This document shows, piece by piece, positions 52,991-63,564 of a DNA stretch of 64,000 bases. This DNA comes from Hyphomicrobiales bacterium (GTDB lineage: Bacteria > Pseudomonadota > Alphaproteobacteria > Rhizobiales > Ancalomicrobiaceae), in the NCBI GenBank assembly GCA_021286855.1, contig JAJTBO010000006.1:1-64000 (forward strand). Direction: 5' to 3'. Below the pieces are notes generated by a model, which made no database searches, was not told where the DNA came from, and saw only the letters and a program-made list of their open reading frames with translations. How positions within the stretch are numbered: the stretch's first letter is position 1; every line of letters starts with the position of its first letter. Position numbers and translations under genes: made by a program.

Positions 52991-54145
52991 ATGCAGGACG
53001 TTCTCTTCAGCCTCGGCGGCGTCGCCGTCTCCCCCGTCCATCTCGTCTTCGCCGGCGGCGGCTTCGCCTTCGGCCTCCTCGCCGCCGGGGTCTTCGGCGG
53101 CGCGCGGGCGCGCGAACGGATCGCGGCGGAGACGCTCGCCGCCGATCAGGCGGCCGAGGTCGAACGCCGGCTCGGCGAGATCGGCCGGCTGCAGGCGGAG
53201 ATGACCGGGCGGATGCAGACCATGGCCGAGGTGTTCGGCTCGCGGCAGGCCGATCTCGCCCGCGGCCTCGGCGAACGGCTCGACGGGCTCGGGCAGCGGA
53301 TCGGCGGCACGCTCGCCGATCAGACGCGGGCGACGCATGCGAGCCTCACCTCGCTCGCCGAACGACTGGCGGTGATCGATCGGGCGCAGCGCGGCATCGC
53401 CGATCTCTCCGGCGAGATGCTGGAACTGAAGTCGATCCTCGCGAACAAGCAGGCGCGCGGCGCCTTCGGCCAGGGGCGGATGGAGGCGATCGTCGCCGAC
53501 GCGCTGCCGGCGGGGGCCTACGCCTTCCAGGCGACGCTGACGACCGGGGTTCGGCCGGATTGTCTCGTCCGGCTGCCGGGGGCGGCGTCGAGCCTCGCCA
53601 TCGACGCCAAGTTCCCGCTGGAGGCGTGGTCGGCGGCGCGCGAGGCGGAGACGCCGGAGGCGCGGGAGAAGGCGTTGCAGGGGCTTCGCCGCGACGTGAT
53701 CCGCCACGTCGCCGACGTGCGCGACAAATATCTGGTGCCGGGCGAGACGCATGACGTCGCCTTCCTGTTCGTGCCGTCGGAGGCGATCTTCGCCGATCTG
53801 CATGAGCATTGCGCCGACGTGGTGCAGCGGGCGCATCGAGCCCGCGTCGTCATCGTGTCGCCGTCGCTGCTGCTGCTCGCCATCCAACTGGTGCAGTCGA
53901 TCGGCCGGGATCAGGCGATCCGCAGTCAGGCGCACGTCATCCGGCGCGAGGTCGGGCACCTCGCCGACGACGTGGCGCGGCTCGGCGAGCGGGTGGCGAA
54001 ACTGACCGCGCATTTCGGCCAAGCGGCGCGGGATCTGGACCAGATCGCGCTTTCGGCCGACAAGGTGGTTCGGCGCACGGCGCGGATCGAGGCGCTCGAC
54101 CTCGAGCCGGAGCCGAGCGCCGCGCCCCGCCTCGCCGGGGAATGA
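52991..54145 (+). CDS. rmuC: DNA recombination protein RmuC
   Basis: 384-residue RmuC-family protein, implicated in limiting rearrangements at inverted repeats. N-terminal membrane anchor (about 14-36), a coiled-coil region (about 40-140), then the PD-(D/E)XK-like nuclease core (about 150-345, with AIDAKFPLEAW and DVRDKYLVPGETHDVAFLFVPSEA landmarks such as AFLFVPSEAIF). ATG at 52991 after AGGGTCGG. Its stop overlaps an in-frame start of the next gene. Confidence 0.94.
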   Translation: MQDVLFSLGGVAVSPVHLVFAGGGFAFGLLAAGVFGGARARERIAAETLAADQAAEVERRLGEIGRLQAEMTGRMQTMAEVFGSRQADLARGLGERLDGLGQRIGGTLADQTRATHASLTSLAERLAVIDRAQRGIADLSGEMLELKSILANKQARGAFGQGRMEAIVADALPAGAYAFQATLTTGVRPDCLVRLPGAASSLAIDAKFPLEAWSAAREAETPEAREKALQGLRRDVIRHVADVRDKYLVPGETHDVAFLFVPSEAIFADLHEHCADVVQRAHRARVVIVSPSLLLLAIQLVQSIGRDQAIRSQAHVIRREVGHLADDVARLGERVAKLTAHFGQAARDLDQIALSADKVVRRTARIEALDLEPEPSAAPRLAGE

Positions 54146-54165
54146 GCCACCGGAGAGCGCGCCCG

Positions 54166-55113
54166 ATGTCGATCCTCGTCACCATCGAACACTGGAACCC
54201 GGATCTGTGGCTGGAGCGCTTCCGCCGCCTCGCCCCCGATCTCGACATTCTCGACGCGCGCGAGCCGTTCGATCCGCGCGCCATTCGCTTCGCCACGGTG
54301 TGGAAGCCGAAGCCGGGCCTCTTGGCGGCGCTGCCCAACCTCGAGGCGGTGTTCAATCTCGGCGCGGGGGTCGACGCGCTCGTCGCCGACCCGAGCCTGC
54401 CCAACGTCCCGATCATCCGGATCGTCGATCCGGACCTGACGGCGCGGATGACCGAATGGGTGGCGATGAACGTCCTGACGCTGCATCGGCGCGCCGGCGA
54501 GCTTCGCGCCCAACAGGCGCGCGCCGAATGGCGAGGCCTGCCGCAGCCGGCGGCGCGGGCGGTGACGGTCGGAATCATGGGGCTCGGCGTGCTCGGCCGC
54601 GACGCGGGCGATGTGCTCGGCCGGCTCGGCTTCTCGCTCGTCGGCTGGAGCCGGACGAAGCAGACGGTCGAGGGCATGGAGACCTTCGCGGGATCGAGCG
54701 AACTCGACGCCTTCCTCGGGCGCACCGACATCCTGGTCGTGCTGCTGCCGGCGACGCCGGAGACCAGGGGCATCCTGAACCGCGATCTCTTCGCCAAGCT
54801 GCGCGGCGCGGCGCATGTCGGCGGTCCGGCGCTGATCAACGCCGGCCGCGGCGCGCTGCAGGTCGAGGCCGACATTCTCGCGGCGCTCGACGCGGGCGAG
54901 CTGGCGCACGCCGTGCTCGACGTGTTCGAGGTCGAGCCCTTGGCGAAGACTTCGGCGCTCTGGGCGCACCCGAAAGTGACGATCACGCCGCATTGCGCCG
55001 CCGATTCCGACGCCGACGCGCTCGGCGAACGGATCCTCGCCGGCATCCGCGATCTGATCGCCGGTCGGCCGCTCGATCCGGCGGCTTTGGTCGATCGCCG
55101 ACGGGGGTATTGA
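54166..55113 (+). CDS. ghrA: Glyoxylate/hydroxypyruvate reductase A-like dehydrogenase
   Basis: D-2-hydroxyacid dehydrogenase of the GhrA type, 315 residues. NAD(P)-binding glycine motif GIMGLGVLGRDAGD; catalytic Arg in LINAGRGALQVE, Glu in FEVEPLAK and His in ITPHCAADS. Reduces glyoxylate and hydroxypyruvate in known members. ATG at 54166 (MSILVTIEHW) has GGAG upstream; an ATG at 54142 overlaps the rmuC stop (ATGA) and would add eight residues. Its stop abuts the stop of the convergent NlpC gene. Confidence 0.88.
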   Translation: MSILVTIEHWNPDLWLERFRRLAPDLDILDAREPFDPRAIRFATVWKPKPGLLAALPNLEAVFNLGAGVDALVADPSLPNVPIIRIVDPDLTARMTEWVAMNVLTLHRRAGELRAQQARAEWRGLPQPAARAVTVGIMGLGVLGRDAGDVLGRLGFSLVGWSRTKQTVEGMETFAGSSELDAFLGRTDILVVLLPATPETRGILNRDLFAKLRGAAHVGGPALINAGRGALQVEADILAALDAGELAHAVLDVFEVEPLAKTSALWAHPKVTITPHCAADSDADALGERILAGIRDLIAGRPLDPAALVDRRRGY

Positions 55114-55980
55114 TCAGAGGACCCGCCGCACCGCCCGGAGCGGCGATCCGGCCGCTTCGATCCGAGCGAGGCCGCTCGCCAGATCTTCGACGATCACCGT
55201 CATGGTGTGGCCGGTCGCGTGAACGAAGCTCGCGCGATCGCGGACCATGCCGACGTGGCCGGGCCAGAACAGGAGGTCGCCGCGCCGCCAGAGGCTCGGG
55301 TCGAGGCTGACCGGCTCTCCGAGCGAAGCCTCCTGCAGATCGGCGTCGCGCGGACAGGGAATTCCGCAGGCGAAGAGCGCGGTCTGGACGAGGCCGGAAC
55401 AGTCGATGCCGAGGCTCGAACGGCCGCCCCAGAGATAGGGAATGCCGAGATAGCGCTCGGCGACGGCGACCGGGTCGCTCGCCCGCGTCGCGATCGGCTC
55501 GAGATGGCTCGCGACGATCGCGCCGCCCTCCGCCGTCACGCAGAAGCGGCGGCCGTTCTCGGCCTCGCGCTCGGCGATCACCCGGACCGGCGACAGGTAG
55601 GAGAGCCGCTCCGTCGGCGGCTCCTTGATCGAGAGCGCCGGGTAGACGAAGGTCGCCAGCGTCGCGACGCGGTGGGTCGCCGGCTGCGCCTCGCCCTTGA
55701 GGATGGCGTGGGCCGGCATCCAACCGACGTAACCGTCGCGGTCGAGCTGGACCCAGCTCCACCCTTCGTCGTCCTCGTCGTAGACACGGATGGTCTCGCC
55801 GAAGAGCGCCTCGGTGTCGAGGCCGGCGTCGGCGCGCGGCTTCTTGCGCAACGGCGCGACCGCGTCGATCACGCGGGCGGCGACCGGCTCGACATAGCGC
55901 TCGGCGGGGACGACGCCCTTCAGATGGGCGGCGGCGAGATCCGGACGGGCCGGGGTCAGACGCGGATCGAAGGGGTCCAT
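55114..55980 (-). CDS. NlpC/P60 family cell-wall hydrolase
   Basis: 288 residues: N-terminal SH3-like domains (about 30-150, GWSWVQLDRDGYVGWMP) and a C-terminal NlpC/P60 domain with catalytic Cys in SLGIDCSGLVQTALF, His in WPGHVGMV and a third polar residue in HATGHTM. Such enzymes cut peptidoglycan peptides. No signal peptide is visible, which is common in this alphaproteobacterial group. ATG at 55980 has GAGGTG before it. Separated by 7 bases from the membrane-protein gene upstream. Confidence 0.9.
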   Translation of the reverse strand: MDPFDPRLTPARPDLAAAHLKGVVPAERYVEPVAARVIDAVAPLRKKPRADAGLDTEALFGETIRVYDEDDEGWSWVQLDRDGYVGWMPAHAILKGEAQPATHRVATLATFVYPALSIKEPPTERLSYLSPVRVIAEREAENGRRFCVTAEGGAIVASHLEPIATRASDPVAVAERYLGIPYLWGGRSSLGIDCSGLVQTALFACGIPCPRDADLQEASLGEPVSLDPSLWRRGDLLFWPGHVGMVRDRASFVHATGHTMTVIVEDLASGLARIEAAGSPLRAVRRVL

Positions 55981-55987
55981 GCGCACC

Positions 55988-56569
55988 TCACAGACCGAGC
56001 AGACGGTCGAAGACGGATTCGATCAGGAGGCCGAGCAGGAAGTCGGCGAGCGTCCAGCCGATCGCCTGGCCCCAGGGGCGTTCGCCGGCGACGACGGCGA
56101 TGCGCCAGCCGCAATAGAGCGAAAAGCCGAGGGCGGCGAGCGTCGCCGGGCCGAGGGCGGAGATCGGCATCAGGCCGATGAGCCAGACCACGACCACCGC
56201 GACATACGGCAACGAGGCCGGCACGGCCGACCAGTTGCGGGCGACCATCCAGGGAATGTAGACGCGGCCGAGGCCGAGCGGCCGGCCGAGCAGCGCCAAC
56301 AGGAGGGGAAAGGCGAGCCAACCGAGCACGTAGTTGACGACCCCGGCGAGGATCACCAATCCGGCCGAGGTTTCGTGCGGCGTGCCGACCGCCTCGTTGA
56401 GCCGCAGGTCGGCGAGGAGCGACAGGGCGATCGCCGGAGCGAGCCAGAGCATCACCCGGAACGACGACCAGAAGCCGTCGAGGCTCACGTCCATCGCCGC
56501 TAGGCCGCGACGATCGCCGCCGAGGAGGCGGAGCGATCCGACCAGCGCGGCGACGGCGGAAGCGCTCAT
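55988..56569 (-). CDS. Integral membrane protein, unknown function
   Basis: 193 residues with about five membrane segments (for example RVMLWLAPAIALSLLADL and LVILAGVVNYVLGWLAFPLL). The fold is reminiscent of Yip1-type membrane proteins but I cannot assign it. Start overlaps the dapE stop by four bases (ATGA at 56566-56569), so it is co-translated with dapE, and the NlpC gene follows at 7 bases. Confidence 0.8.
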   Translation of the reverse strand: MSASAVAALVGSLRLLGGDRRGLAAMDVSLDGFWSSFRVMLWLAPAIALSLLADLRLNEAVGTPHETSAGLVILAGVVNYVLGWLAFPLLLALLGRPLGLGRVYIPWMVARNWSAVPASLPYVAVVVVWLIGLMPISALGPATLAALGFSLYCGWRIAVVAGERPWGQAIGWTLADFLLGLLIESVFDRLLGL

Positions 56570-57747
56570 CGGGCGGCGCTCCCGAACCAACGCTCGAGGA
56601 AGGCGACGTAGACGCGGGTCAGCGTCTCGAGGTCGGCGACCGGCACGCGCTCGTCGACCTGATGCATGGTCTGGCCGACGAGGCCGAATTCGACCACCGG
56701 GCAGTAGTCCTTGACGAAGCGGGCGTCGGAGGTGCCGCCGTTGGTGGAGAGGCCGGGCCGGCGGCCGACGACCGCCTCGACGGCGTCGGAGAGCGTGCCG
56801 ATCAGCGCGTCGTCGCGGGTGAGGAAGCTGTCGGAGGACGGGCTCTCGAGATCGAGCGTCCAGTCGACGTCGTTGCGGGCGGCCTCGCGCAGACGCCGGC
56901 GGAGCTCTTCGTCGAGCGTCTCGCGGCTCCACGCGTCGTTGAAGCGGATGTTGAAGCGGGCCCGGGCCTCCCGCGGGATGATGTTCCACGAGGGATTGCC
57001 GACGTCGAGGGAGACGAGCTCCAGGTTCGACGGTTGGAAGCGGTCGTTGCCGACGTCGAGCGGGCTCGCGACGAGGGCGTTCGCCAGCCGCATGATCTTC
57101 GGGATCGGATTGTCGGCGAGATGGGGATAGGCGACGTGGCCCTGACGGCCGGTCACCGTCACCGTGCCGGAGAGCGAGCCGCGGCGGCCGACCTTGATGG
57201 CGTCGCCGATCGCCTCCGGATTGGTCGGCTCGCCGACGATCGCCGCATCGAAACGATGGCCGCGCTCGTCGGCCCATTTCAGCAGCTTCACCGTGCCGTT
57301 GATCGAGGGGCCCTCCTCGTCGCCGGTGATCAGCAGCGACACCGAGCCGGGAAGCTCGACGCCGCGCGCGGCGAGACGGCCGAGGGCGGCGAGGAAGGCG
57401 GCGATGCCGCCCTTCATGTCGACCGCGCCGCGGCCGAAGAGGACGCCGTCCTCGATCGTTCCAGCGAAGGGATCGTGCCGCCAGCGGGCGACGTCGCCGG
57501 GCGGCACCACGTCGGTGTGGCCGGCGAAGACGAAATGCGGGCCGCCCGCGCCGCGCCGGGCGAAGAGGTTCTCGATGTCGGGCGTGCCGTCCTCGACGAA
57601 GACCGGGCGATCGACGGCGAAGCCGAGCGCCGCCGCGATCTCGGCGACGAGGTCGATGGCGCCGCCTTCCGCCGGCGTCACCGACGGGCAGAGGAGCAGG
57701 GCGCGGGCGATGGCGACGGGATCGTCGAGGTGGGGAAGCGAGGTCAT
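56566..57747 (-). CDS. dapE: Succinyl-diaminopimelate desuccinylase
   Basis: Zinc hydrolase of family M20 in the lysine/diaminopimelate pathway; releases LL-diaminopimelate. 393 residues. Metal-site motifs: FAGHTDVVPPGD, GRGAVDMKGGIAAF and DEEGPSINGT. Same strand as dapD, with a DUF805 gene between them. ATG at 57747. Confidence 0.96.
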   Translation of the reverse strand: MTSLPHLDDPVAIARALLLCPSVTPAEGGAIDLVAEIAAALGFAVDRPVFVEDGTPDIENLFARRGAGGPHFVFAGHTDVVPPGDVARWRHDPFAGTIEDGVLFGRGAVDMKGGIAAFLAALGRLAARGVELPGSVSLLITGDEEGPSINGTVKLLKWADERGHRFDAAIVGEPTNPEAIGDAIKVGRRGSLSGTVTVTGRQGHVAYPHLADNPIPKIMRLANALVASPLDVGNDRFQPSNLELVSLDVGNPSWNIIPREARARFNIRFNDAWSRETLDEELRRRLREAARNDVDWTLDLESPSSDSFLTRDDALIGTLSDAVEAVVGRRPGLSTNGGTSDARFVKDYCPVVEFGLVGQTMHQVDERVPVADLETLTRVYVAFLERWFGSAAR

Positions 57748-57874
57748 GTTCCGCGATGTAACGGTCGGGTGGGGCCGGGGTCAACGGCGCTGATCGACCG
57801 CTTCCGATCCGGCGTCGACCTTGCGCGAGCGCGGCGCGGCAGTGAAGCCGCCGAACCCTACGGGGACCTCGGTC

Positions 57875-58312
57875 TCAACGGCGGGGCGGCGATCCCCCCG
57901 CGCCGAGGTCGCGACCGGGCAGGACGCCGAGTTCGACGACCGCCCAGGCGAGCGCCAGGGCGACGCCGGCCCAGGCGTAGACGTGGGTCGACGTCCAATG
58001 GGCGGCGACGACGCCGGGCAGGAGCCAGAGGAGGATGCGCCCGCCGGGCTCGCCGCGATCGTGCAGCCGCCGAACGCAGGCGGCGGCGGCGATCCAGATC
58101 ATGGCGAGCCACCACGCCGCGACGCCGGCCCAGACCAGGGCGAGGCTTCCCGGCGATCGGCCGAGATGCGTCGCCAGCGCGACGACGCGCGCTTCATCGA
58201 CGAAGGCGTCCTGGACGAGCCCCATCGCCGCGACGATCGCGGCGCGGGTCCACCAGCGCTGACGGTCGAGCCGTCCGGAGAAGCCGAAGAAACGGGCGAG
58301 GAGGCGTCGCAT
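57875..58312 (-). CDS. DUF805 membrane protein
   Basis: 145 residues with about four membrane helices. The N-terminal FFGFSGRLDRQRWW is the DUF805 hallmark (F-x-G-R-x-x-R-x-x-W). A later motif, CVRRLHDRGEPG, is also typical. Function unknown. Located between dapD and dapE; ATG at 58312 after AGGAGAACG-type purines. Confidence 0.88.
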   Translation of the reverse strand: MRRLLARFFGFSGRLDRQRWWTRAAIVAAMGLVQDAFVDEARVVALATHLGRSPGSLALVWAGVAAWWLAMIWIAAAACVRRLHDRGEPGGRILLWLLPGVVAAHWTSTHVYAWAGVALALAWAVVELGVLPGRDLGAGGSPPRR

Positions 58313-58341
58313 CGAACGTTCTCCTCGGCGTCTGCGTCGGC

Positions 58342-59199
58342 TCAGTCGCGCAGCAGGTCGTTGATGCCGGTCTTCGACCGGGTCTGGGCGTCGACCGTCT
58401 TGACGATGACGGCGCAGTAGGTCGAGGGCCCCTGCGCGCCGTCGGGCAGCGGCTTGCCGGGCAGGTTGCCGGAGACGACCACCGAATAGGGCGGCACGTA
58501 GCCGACGTGGACCTCGCCGGTCATGCGGTTCACGACCTTGGTCGAGGCGCCGATGAAGACGCCCATCGAGATGACCGAGCCCTGGCCGACGATCACGCCT
58601 TCGACCACTTCCGAGCGCGCGCCGATGAAGCAGTCGTCCTCGATGATGGTCGGACCGGCCTGGAGCGGCTCCAAGACGCCGCCGATGCCGACGCCGCCGG
58701 ACAGATGCACGTTCTTGCCGATCTGGGCGCAGGAGCCGACCGTCGCCCAGGTGTCGACCATGGTGCCGGTATCGACATAGGCGCCGAGGTTGACGAAGGA
58801 AGGCATCAGCACCACCGACGGCGCGATGTAGGCGGAGCGGCGGACGACGCAGTTGGGCACGGCGCGGAAGCCGGCGTTCTCGAAGTCGAGGGCGCGCCAG
58901 CCGTCGAACTTGGACGGCACCTTGTCCCACCAGGTCGAATCGCCCGGGCCGCCCTTGATGACGCTCATCGCGTTGAGACGGAAGGACAGCAGCACCGCCT
59001 TCTTCAGCCACTGGTTCACCACCCAGGTCCCGTCCTTCTTCTCGGCGACGCGGGCGCGGCCCTTGTCGAGGAGATCGAGGGCGGTCTCGACGGCTTCGCG
59101 CACGGCGCCCTTGGTCGAGACGTCGATCTCGGCGCGACGCTCGAAGGCGTCGTCGATGGTCTTCTCGAGGGCGGCGAGGATGGCGGGGGTCGGCTGCAT
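58342..59199 (-). CDS. dapD: Tetrahydrodipicolinate N-succinyltransferase
   Basis: Succinylates tetrahydrodipicolinate in the lysine/diaminopimelate pathway. 285 residues. Left-handed beta-helix hexapeptide repeats fill about 105-230 ([40 protein letters not shown]). ATG at 59199 ([15 protein letters not shown]) chosen; an in-frame upstream start adds 21 unlikely residues. Confidence 0.96.
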   Translation of the reverse strand: MQPTPAILAALEKTIDDAFERRAEIDVSTKGAVREAVETALDLLDKGRARVAEKKDGTWVVNQWLKKAVLLSFRLNAMSVIKGGPGDSTWWDKVPSKFDGWRALDFENAGFRAVPNCVVRRSAYIAPSVVLMPSFVNLGAYVDTGTMVDTWATVGSCAQIGKNVHLSGGVGIGGVLEPLQAGPTIIEDDCFIGARSEVVEGVIVGQGSVISMGVFIGASTKVVNRMTGEVHVGYVPPYSVVVSGNLPGKPLPDGAQGPSTYCAVIVKTVDAQTRSKTGINDLLRD

Positions 59200-59323
59200 C
59201 GGGCGGGTTCCGTCCGTTCTGGCGATCGAGGCGATCGGGGGCGTGGGGGAGAGGGCGACCATACCGGCGACGCTCCGGCTGTCAATCGCGGCGGATGTCG
59301 CGGGGGGCGCGCGCGGGCCGGCT

Positions 59324-60058
59324 TCAGGGCGCGACCCGCTCCAGGAAGCGGGCGAGGTCGTCGGTGACCCAGTGGACGTGCGACGCGTCGCGGCCGTCGA
59401 ATTCCCAGGTCTCGCGCACCACCTCCTCGACGCCGCGCGGCGCCACCAGCACGGTGGCCATGCCGAGCGCGTCGGGCGCCTCGAGATTGCGGGCGAGATC
59501 CTCGAACATCACCGCACGGGTCGGATCGATCGCCTTCTCGCGCAGAAACTTCTCGTAGGTCTCGCGATGCGGCTTGGGCAGCAGGTCGGCGGCGACGATG
59601 TCGAAGACGTCCTCGAAGTGATGCGTCACGCCGAGCCGATCGGCGACGGCCTCGGCGTGCTTCTTCGTGCCGTTGGTCATGATGAAGCGGCGGCCGGGCA
59701 GACGCGCGATCGCCGCGCCGAGGCGCGGATCCGGCGCGACCACCGAATGGTCGATGTCGTGGACGTATTCGAGGAAGCCGTCGGGCGAAATGCCGTGCTC
59801 GACCATCAGGCCGCGCAGCGTCGTGCCGTACCGGCGATACCAGTCCTTCTGGAGGCGATGGGCCTCCTCCGGCGGCGCGCCGACGAGCTTCACGACATAG
59901 TCGCGGATGCGCACGTCGACTTGGGCGAAGAGATTGGTCGCCGCCGGATAGAGCGTGTTGTCGAGGTCGAAGATCCAGGTCTCGACCTCAGCGAAACGGG
60001 CGATCAGCGCCGCCTCGTCGAGGCCGCCGCCGCGCGTGCGGTTCGGGCCGGCGATCAC
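59324..60058 (-). CDS. HAD-family pyrimidine 5'-nucleotidase
   Basis: 244-residue HAD hydrolase. Motif [12 protein letters not shown] (D-x-D-x-T), motif II ITNG-like in [10 protein letters not shown], lysine in LLPKPHRE and acidic motif [10 protein letters not shown]. Matches the SSM1/PynH-type pyrimidine 5'-nucleotidases commonly found beside argB in alphaproteobacteria. GTG at 60058 overlaps the argB stop (GTGA). No ribosome site is evident, consistent with coupling. Confidence 0.88.
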   Translation of the reverse strand: MIAGPNRTRGGGLDEAALIARFAEVETWIFDLDNTLYPAATNLFAQVDVRIRDYVVKLVGAPPEEAHRLQKDWYRRYGTTLRGLMVEHGISPDGFLEYVHDIDHSVVAPDPRLGAAIARLPGRRFIMTNGTKKHAEAVADRLGVTHHFEDVFDIVAADLLPKPHRETYEKFLREKAIDPTRAVMFEDLARNLEAPDALGMATVLVAPRGVEEVVRETWEFDGRDASHVHWVTDDLARFLERVAP

Positions 60059-60957
60059 GGCGTGATCAGCGTGCCGGCGCCGTGCTCGGTGAAGAGCTCG
60101 AGCAGGACGGCGTGGGGCACCTTGCCGTTGAGGATGACCGCCGCCTCGACGCCGCGGTCGAGCGCCTCGAAACAGGTCTCGACCTTGGGGATCATGCCGC
60201 CGGAGATCACGCCCTCGTCGATCAGGCGCTGGGCCTCGGCGCGCGACAGTTCCTTGATCAACTGCTTGTTGGCGTCGAGGACGCCGGGCACGTCGGTCAG
60301 GAACAGGACGCGGGTCGCCTTGGTGGCGCCGGCGATGGCGCCGGCGAAGGTGTCGGCGTTGACGTTGTAGGTCTCGCCGTCCTCGCCCGGGCAGACGGGG
60401 GCGAGAACCGGGATGATCTCCGACTTCTTCAGCACCTCGAGCACCTCGGTGCGAACCTCCTTCGGCTCGCCGACGAAGCCGAGGTCGACCACCTTCTCGA
60501 TGTTCGAATCCGGATCGACCACGGTGCGCTTCAGCCGCTCGACGGTGACCATGTTGCCGTCCTTGCCGGTGAGGCCGATGGCGCGGCCGCCGGCCTCCTG
60601 GATGGTCTGGACGATCTCCTTGTTGATCGAGCCGGCCAGCACCATCTCGACGATCTCGACCGTCTTCTTGTCGGTGATGCGCATGCCGGCGGCGAACTCC
60701 GACTTGATGTCGAGCTTGGCCAACATGGCGTTGATCTGCGGGCCGCCGCCGTGGACGACGATCGGGTTGAGGCCGGCGAGCTTGAGGAGCGTGATGTCCT
60801 CGGCGAAGGCCTTGCCGAGCGCCGCATCGCCCATGGCGTGGCCACCGAACTTCACGACGATGGTCTTGTCGTCGTAGCGCAGCATGTAGGGCAGCGCCTT
60901 GGAGAGCATCTCGGCTTCGGCGACCATCTCGGATTCCGGCTTCGGCGTGGTGGGCAT
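60055..60957 (-). CDS. argB: Acetylglutamate kinase
   Basis: Second step of arginine biosynthesis; phosphorylates N-acetylglutamate. 300 residues. Characteristic stretches: [35 protein letters not shown]-type ([12 protein letters not shown]) and [12 protein letters not shown]. The N-terminal helix ([15 protein letters not shown]) is found in arginine-inhibited enzymes. ATG at 60957. Between engB and the HAD gene. Confidence 0.96.
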   Translation of the reverse strand: MPTTPKPESEMVAEAEMLSKALPYMLRYDDKTIVVKFGGHAMGDAALGKAFAEDITLLKLAGLNPIVVHGGGPQINAMLAKLDIKSEFAAGMRITDKKTVEIVEMVLAGSINKEIVQTIQEAGGRAIGLTGKDGNMVTVERLKRTVVDPDSNIEKVVDLGFVGEPKEVRTEVLEVLKKSEIIPVLAPVCPGEDGETYNVNADTFAGAIAGATKATRVLFLTDVPGVLDANKQLIKELSRAEAQRLIDEGVISGGMIPKVETCFEALDRGVEAAVILNGKVPHAVLLELFTEHGAGTLITP

Positions 60958-60974
60958 GGCGCTCTCCAGAGGGA

Positions 60975-61709
60975 TCAGACGGCGAAGAAGGCGATTTCGG
61001 CGCGCAACTCGTCCATGCCCCAGCCCTTCTCGGACGAGGTGACGAGGACGACCGGGTGGGCGGCGGGGCGCTTGCGGATCGCCTCGAGCGTCTCGGCGAT
61101 GCGCACGGCGACGGGCTTGCCGGTCGCCTCGCGGGCGATCTTGTCGGCCTTGGTGAGGACGATCTGATAGGAGACCGCCGCCTTGTCGAGCAGGTCGAGC
61201 ACATCCGTGTCGACCTTCTTCAGGCCGTGGCGGCTGTCGATCAGCACATAGACGCGACGCAGGTTCGGCCGGCCGCGCAGATAGTCGAAGACCAGACGGG
61301 TCCAATCCTCGACCTGGCTCTTCGGCGCCTGGGCGAAGCCGTAGCCGGGCATGTCGACGATGGAGAGCCCCATGTCGACCGCCTCGCGCGGCGCGCCGGA
61401 GGTCAGCCGCTCGGTCTTCTTCGAGCGCTCGTTCAGGACCGCCGGAACGAAGTAGTTCAGTTCCTGGGTGCGGCCGGGCGTGTTGGAGGTGCGGGCGAGG
61501 CCCTGCTGGCCGACGATCGCGTTGATCAGGCTCGACTTGCCGACGTTGGAGCGGCCAGCGAAGGCGATCTCGGCGCCGTCGACGGGCGGCAGGTCGGCGA
61601 GATCGACCGCGCCGCGCGCGAAGGCCCAGGGACGGGCGAAGAGGAGGCGGGCCTTTTCGGCCGCCTCCTCTTCGCGGGCGTCGATGTCGAAGCCTGTCGG
61701 CTCGGTCAT
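60975..61709 (-). CDS. engB: Ribosome biogenesis GTPase EngB/YihA
   Basis: Small GTPase needed for 50S subunit assembly. 244 residues. G1 [15 protein letters not shown]2/G3 region with TPGRTQELN and [12 protein letters not shown]4 TKADK. The N-terminal 50 residues are longer than in E. coli, as usual in alphaproteobacteria. Follows yidC by 19 bases on the same strand. Confidence 0.96.
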   Translation of the reverse strand: MTEPTGFDIDAREEEAAEKARLLFARPWAFARGAVDLADLPPVDGAEIAFAGRSNVGKSSLINAIVGQQGLARTSNTPGRTQELNYFVPAVLNERSKKTERLTSGAPREAVDMGLSIVDMPGYGFAQAPKSQVEDWTRLVFDYLRGRPNLRRVYVLIDSRHGLKKVDTDVLDLLDKAAVSYQIVLTKADKIAREATGKPVAVRIAETLEAIRKRPAAHPVVLVTSSEKGWGMDELRAEIAFFAV

Positions 61710-61728
61710 GGGTTCGCCTTCCGCGGCC

Positions 61729-63564
61729 TCAGCCGGCCGCCTTGGGCTTGCCGCCGAACATGCCCTTGATGTTGTCCCACAGTTCGATCTTCACGCCGTT
61801 GCGGTGCATGATGTGCGACTGCTGAGCGATCGACAGGAGGTTGTTCCAGGTCCAGTAGATCACCAGACCGGCCGGCATGTTGGCGAGCATGAAGGTGAAC
61901 AGCACCGGCATCCAGTCGAACATCATCTTCTGGGTCGGATCCGGCGGCGGCGGGTTGAGCTTCATCTGGACGAACATCGTCACGCCCATGATCAGTGGCC
62001 AGATGCCGAGCATGAGGAGATGCGGCGGCTCCCACGGGATCAGGCCGAACAGCGTGAACAGCGAGGTCGGATCGGGCGCCGAGAGGTCGTGGATCCAGCC
62101 GTAGAACGGCGCCTGACGCATCTCGATTGTTACGAAGATCACCTTGTAGAGCGAGAAGAACACCGGGATCTGCAGCAGGATCGGCAGACAGCCGGCCAGC
62201 GGATTGATCTTTTCGCGACGATAGAGGTCCATCAGGTGCTGCTGCTGGACGGCGCGGTCGTCCTTGTAGCGCTCCTGAATCTCCTTCATCTCCGGCTGGA
62301 CCTTCTTCATCTTGCTCATCGAGTCGTAAGACTTGTTGGCGAGCGGATAGAAGAGGCCCTTGAGCAACACCGTCACGATCAGGATGGCGATGCCGAAGTT
62401 GCCGACGAGATGGTTGAGCCAGCTGATCAGGAGGAACAGCGGCTTGGTCAGGAAGTAGAACCAGCCCCAGTCGATCAGTCGATCGAAGCGGGCGATGTCG
62501 AGGGCCTTGGCGTAGCCGTCGACGACGCCGACCTCCTTGGCGCCGGCGAAGAAGCGGGTCTCGGAGGAGACCTCGGCGCCGGCGGCGAGCGGCAGGCCGT
62601 CGGCCAGCATGAAGGTGCGGTAGACGTCGGGCTGACCGGCGGCGGCGGGGCTGGCGGCGAAGCGCGGCTGCACCGAGACGGTCTTGTCGGGGATCAGGGC
62701 GGCGGCCCAGTATTTGTCGACGAAGCCGATCCAGCCGCCGGCGACCTTGCTCGGCTCGATCTTCTGCTTGTCCTTCAGATCCTTGTACTTGACCTCCTGG
62801 AGACCGTCGTCGCCGAAGACGCCGATCGCGCCCTCGTGGAGGATGTAGTAGCCGGACGTGGTCGGAGTGCCGAAGCGCGACAGCGCCGAATAGGGATAGA
62901 GCGTCGTCGCCTTGGCGGAGACGTTCTTCACCTTGTCGGTGACGGTGAACATGTAGTGGTCGTCGACGGCGACGGTGCGCTCGAAGACGACGCCCTCGCC
63001 GTTGTCCCACTCGAGCACGACCGGATGGGTCGGCGTCAGGGCGCCGTCGCCCTTCTGCGTCCAACGGGTGTCGGGACCGGGCACCTTCACCGGCGCGCCG
63101 GCGTCGGCGAGGAAGCCGAAATCGGCGAAATAGGCGTTCTCCGCGCCGGCCGGGGCGAGGAGGACGATCTCCGGGCTCTTCGGATCGATCGTCTCGCGAT
63201 ACTTGCGGAAGGAGACGTCGTCGAGGCGGGCGCCGACGAGGTCGATCGAACCGTCGAGGGTCGGGGTCGAGATCTTGACGCGCGGATGCTGGGCGAGCGC
63301 CTGATCGCGGGTCAGACCGGAGCCGATCACGCCGTTGCCGAGGGCGCCGGCGTTCGGCGTCGGGGCGGCGGGCACGGCGCCGGCGGAAGCGGCGGGCGCG
63401 GCGGCGGGGACGCCCGCGGCCGGCGGCGTCACCTGTTGGGCGACTTCGGCGGCGCGACGCTGGCGTTCGGCCTCCATCCGCGGACCGGCGACGAAATACT
63501 GCCAACCGAGCAACACGAGGATCGAGAGCGCGATCGCGACGATGTAGTTCTTGTTCCCGATCAT
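61729..63564 (-). CDS. yidC: Membrane protein insertase YidC
   Basis: Inserts and folds inner-membrane proteins, alone or with SecYEG. 611 residues: N-terminal membrane helix (about 7-25), a Pro/Ala-rich linker (about 45-85), a large periplasmic beta domain (about 90-365), and the conserved five-helix insertase core at the C-terminus ([38 protein letters not shown]). The core's conserved Arg lies in the LLKGLF-flanking groove region. Start overlaps the rnpA stop by four bases (ATGA). Confidence 0.97.
   Translation of the reverse strand: MIGNKNYIVAIALSILVLLGWQYFVAGPRMEAERQRRAAEVAQQVTPPAAGVPAAAPAASAGAVPAAPTPNAGALGNGVIGSGLTRDQALAQHPRVKISTPTLDGSIDLVGARLDDVSFRKYRETIDPKSPEIVLLAPAGAENAYFADFGFLADAGAPVKVPGPDTRWTQKGDGALTPTHPVVLEWDNGEGVVFERTVAVDDHYMFTVTDKVKNVSAKATTLYPYSALSRFGTPTTSGYYILHEGAIGVFGDDGLQEVKYKDLKDKQKIEPSKVAGGWIGFVDKYWAAALIPDKTVSVQPRFAASPAAAGQPDVYRTFMLADGLPLAAGAEVSSETRFFAGAKEVGVVDGYAKALDIARFDRLIDWGWFYFLTKPLFLLISWLNHLVGNFGIAILIVTVLLKGLFYPLANKSYDSMSKMKKVQPEMKEIQERYKDDRAVQQQHLMDLYRREKINPLAGCLPILLQIPVFFSLYKVIFVTIEMRQAPFYGWIHDLSAPDPTSLFTLFGLIPWEPPHLLMLGIWPLIMGVTMFVQMKLNPPPPDPTQKMMFDWMPVLFTFMLANMPAGLVIYWTWNNLLSIAQQSHIMHRNGVKIELWDNIKGMFGGKPKAAG

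Noticed and set aside
56662-59367. 901-codon plus-strand open frame opposite dapE, DUF805 and dapD
   Set aside because: Spans three real genes and their gaps; no domain visible.
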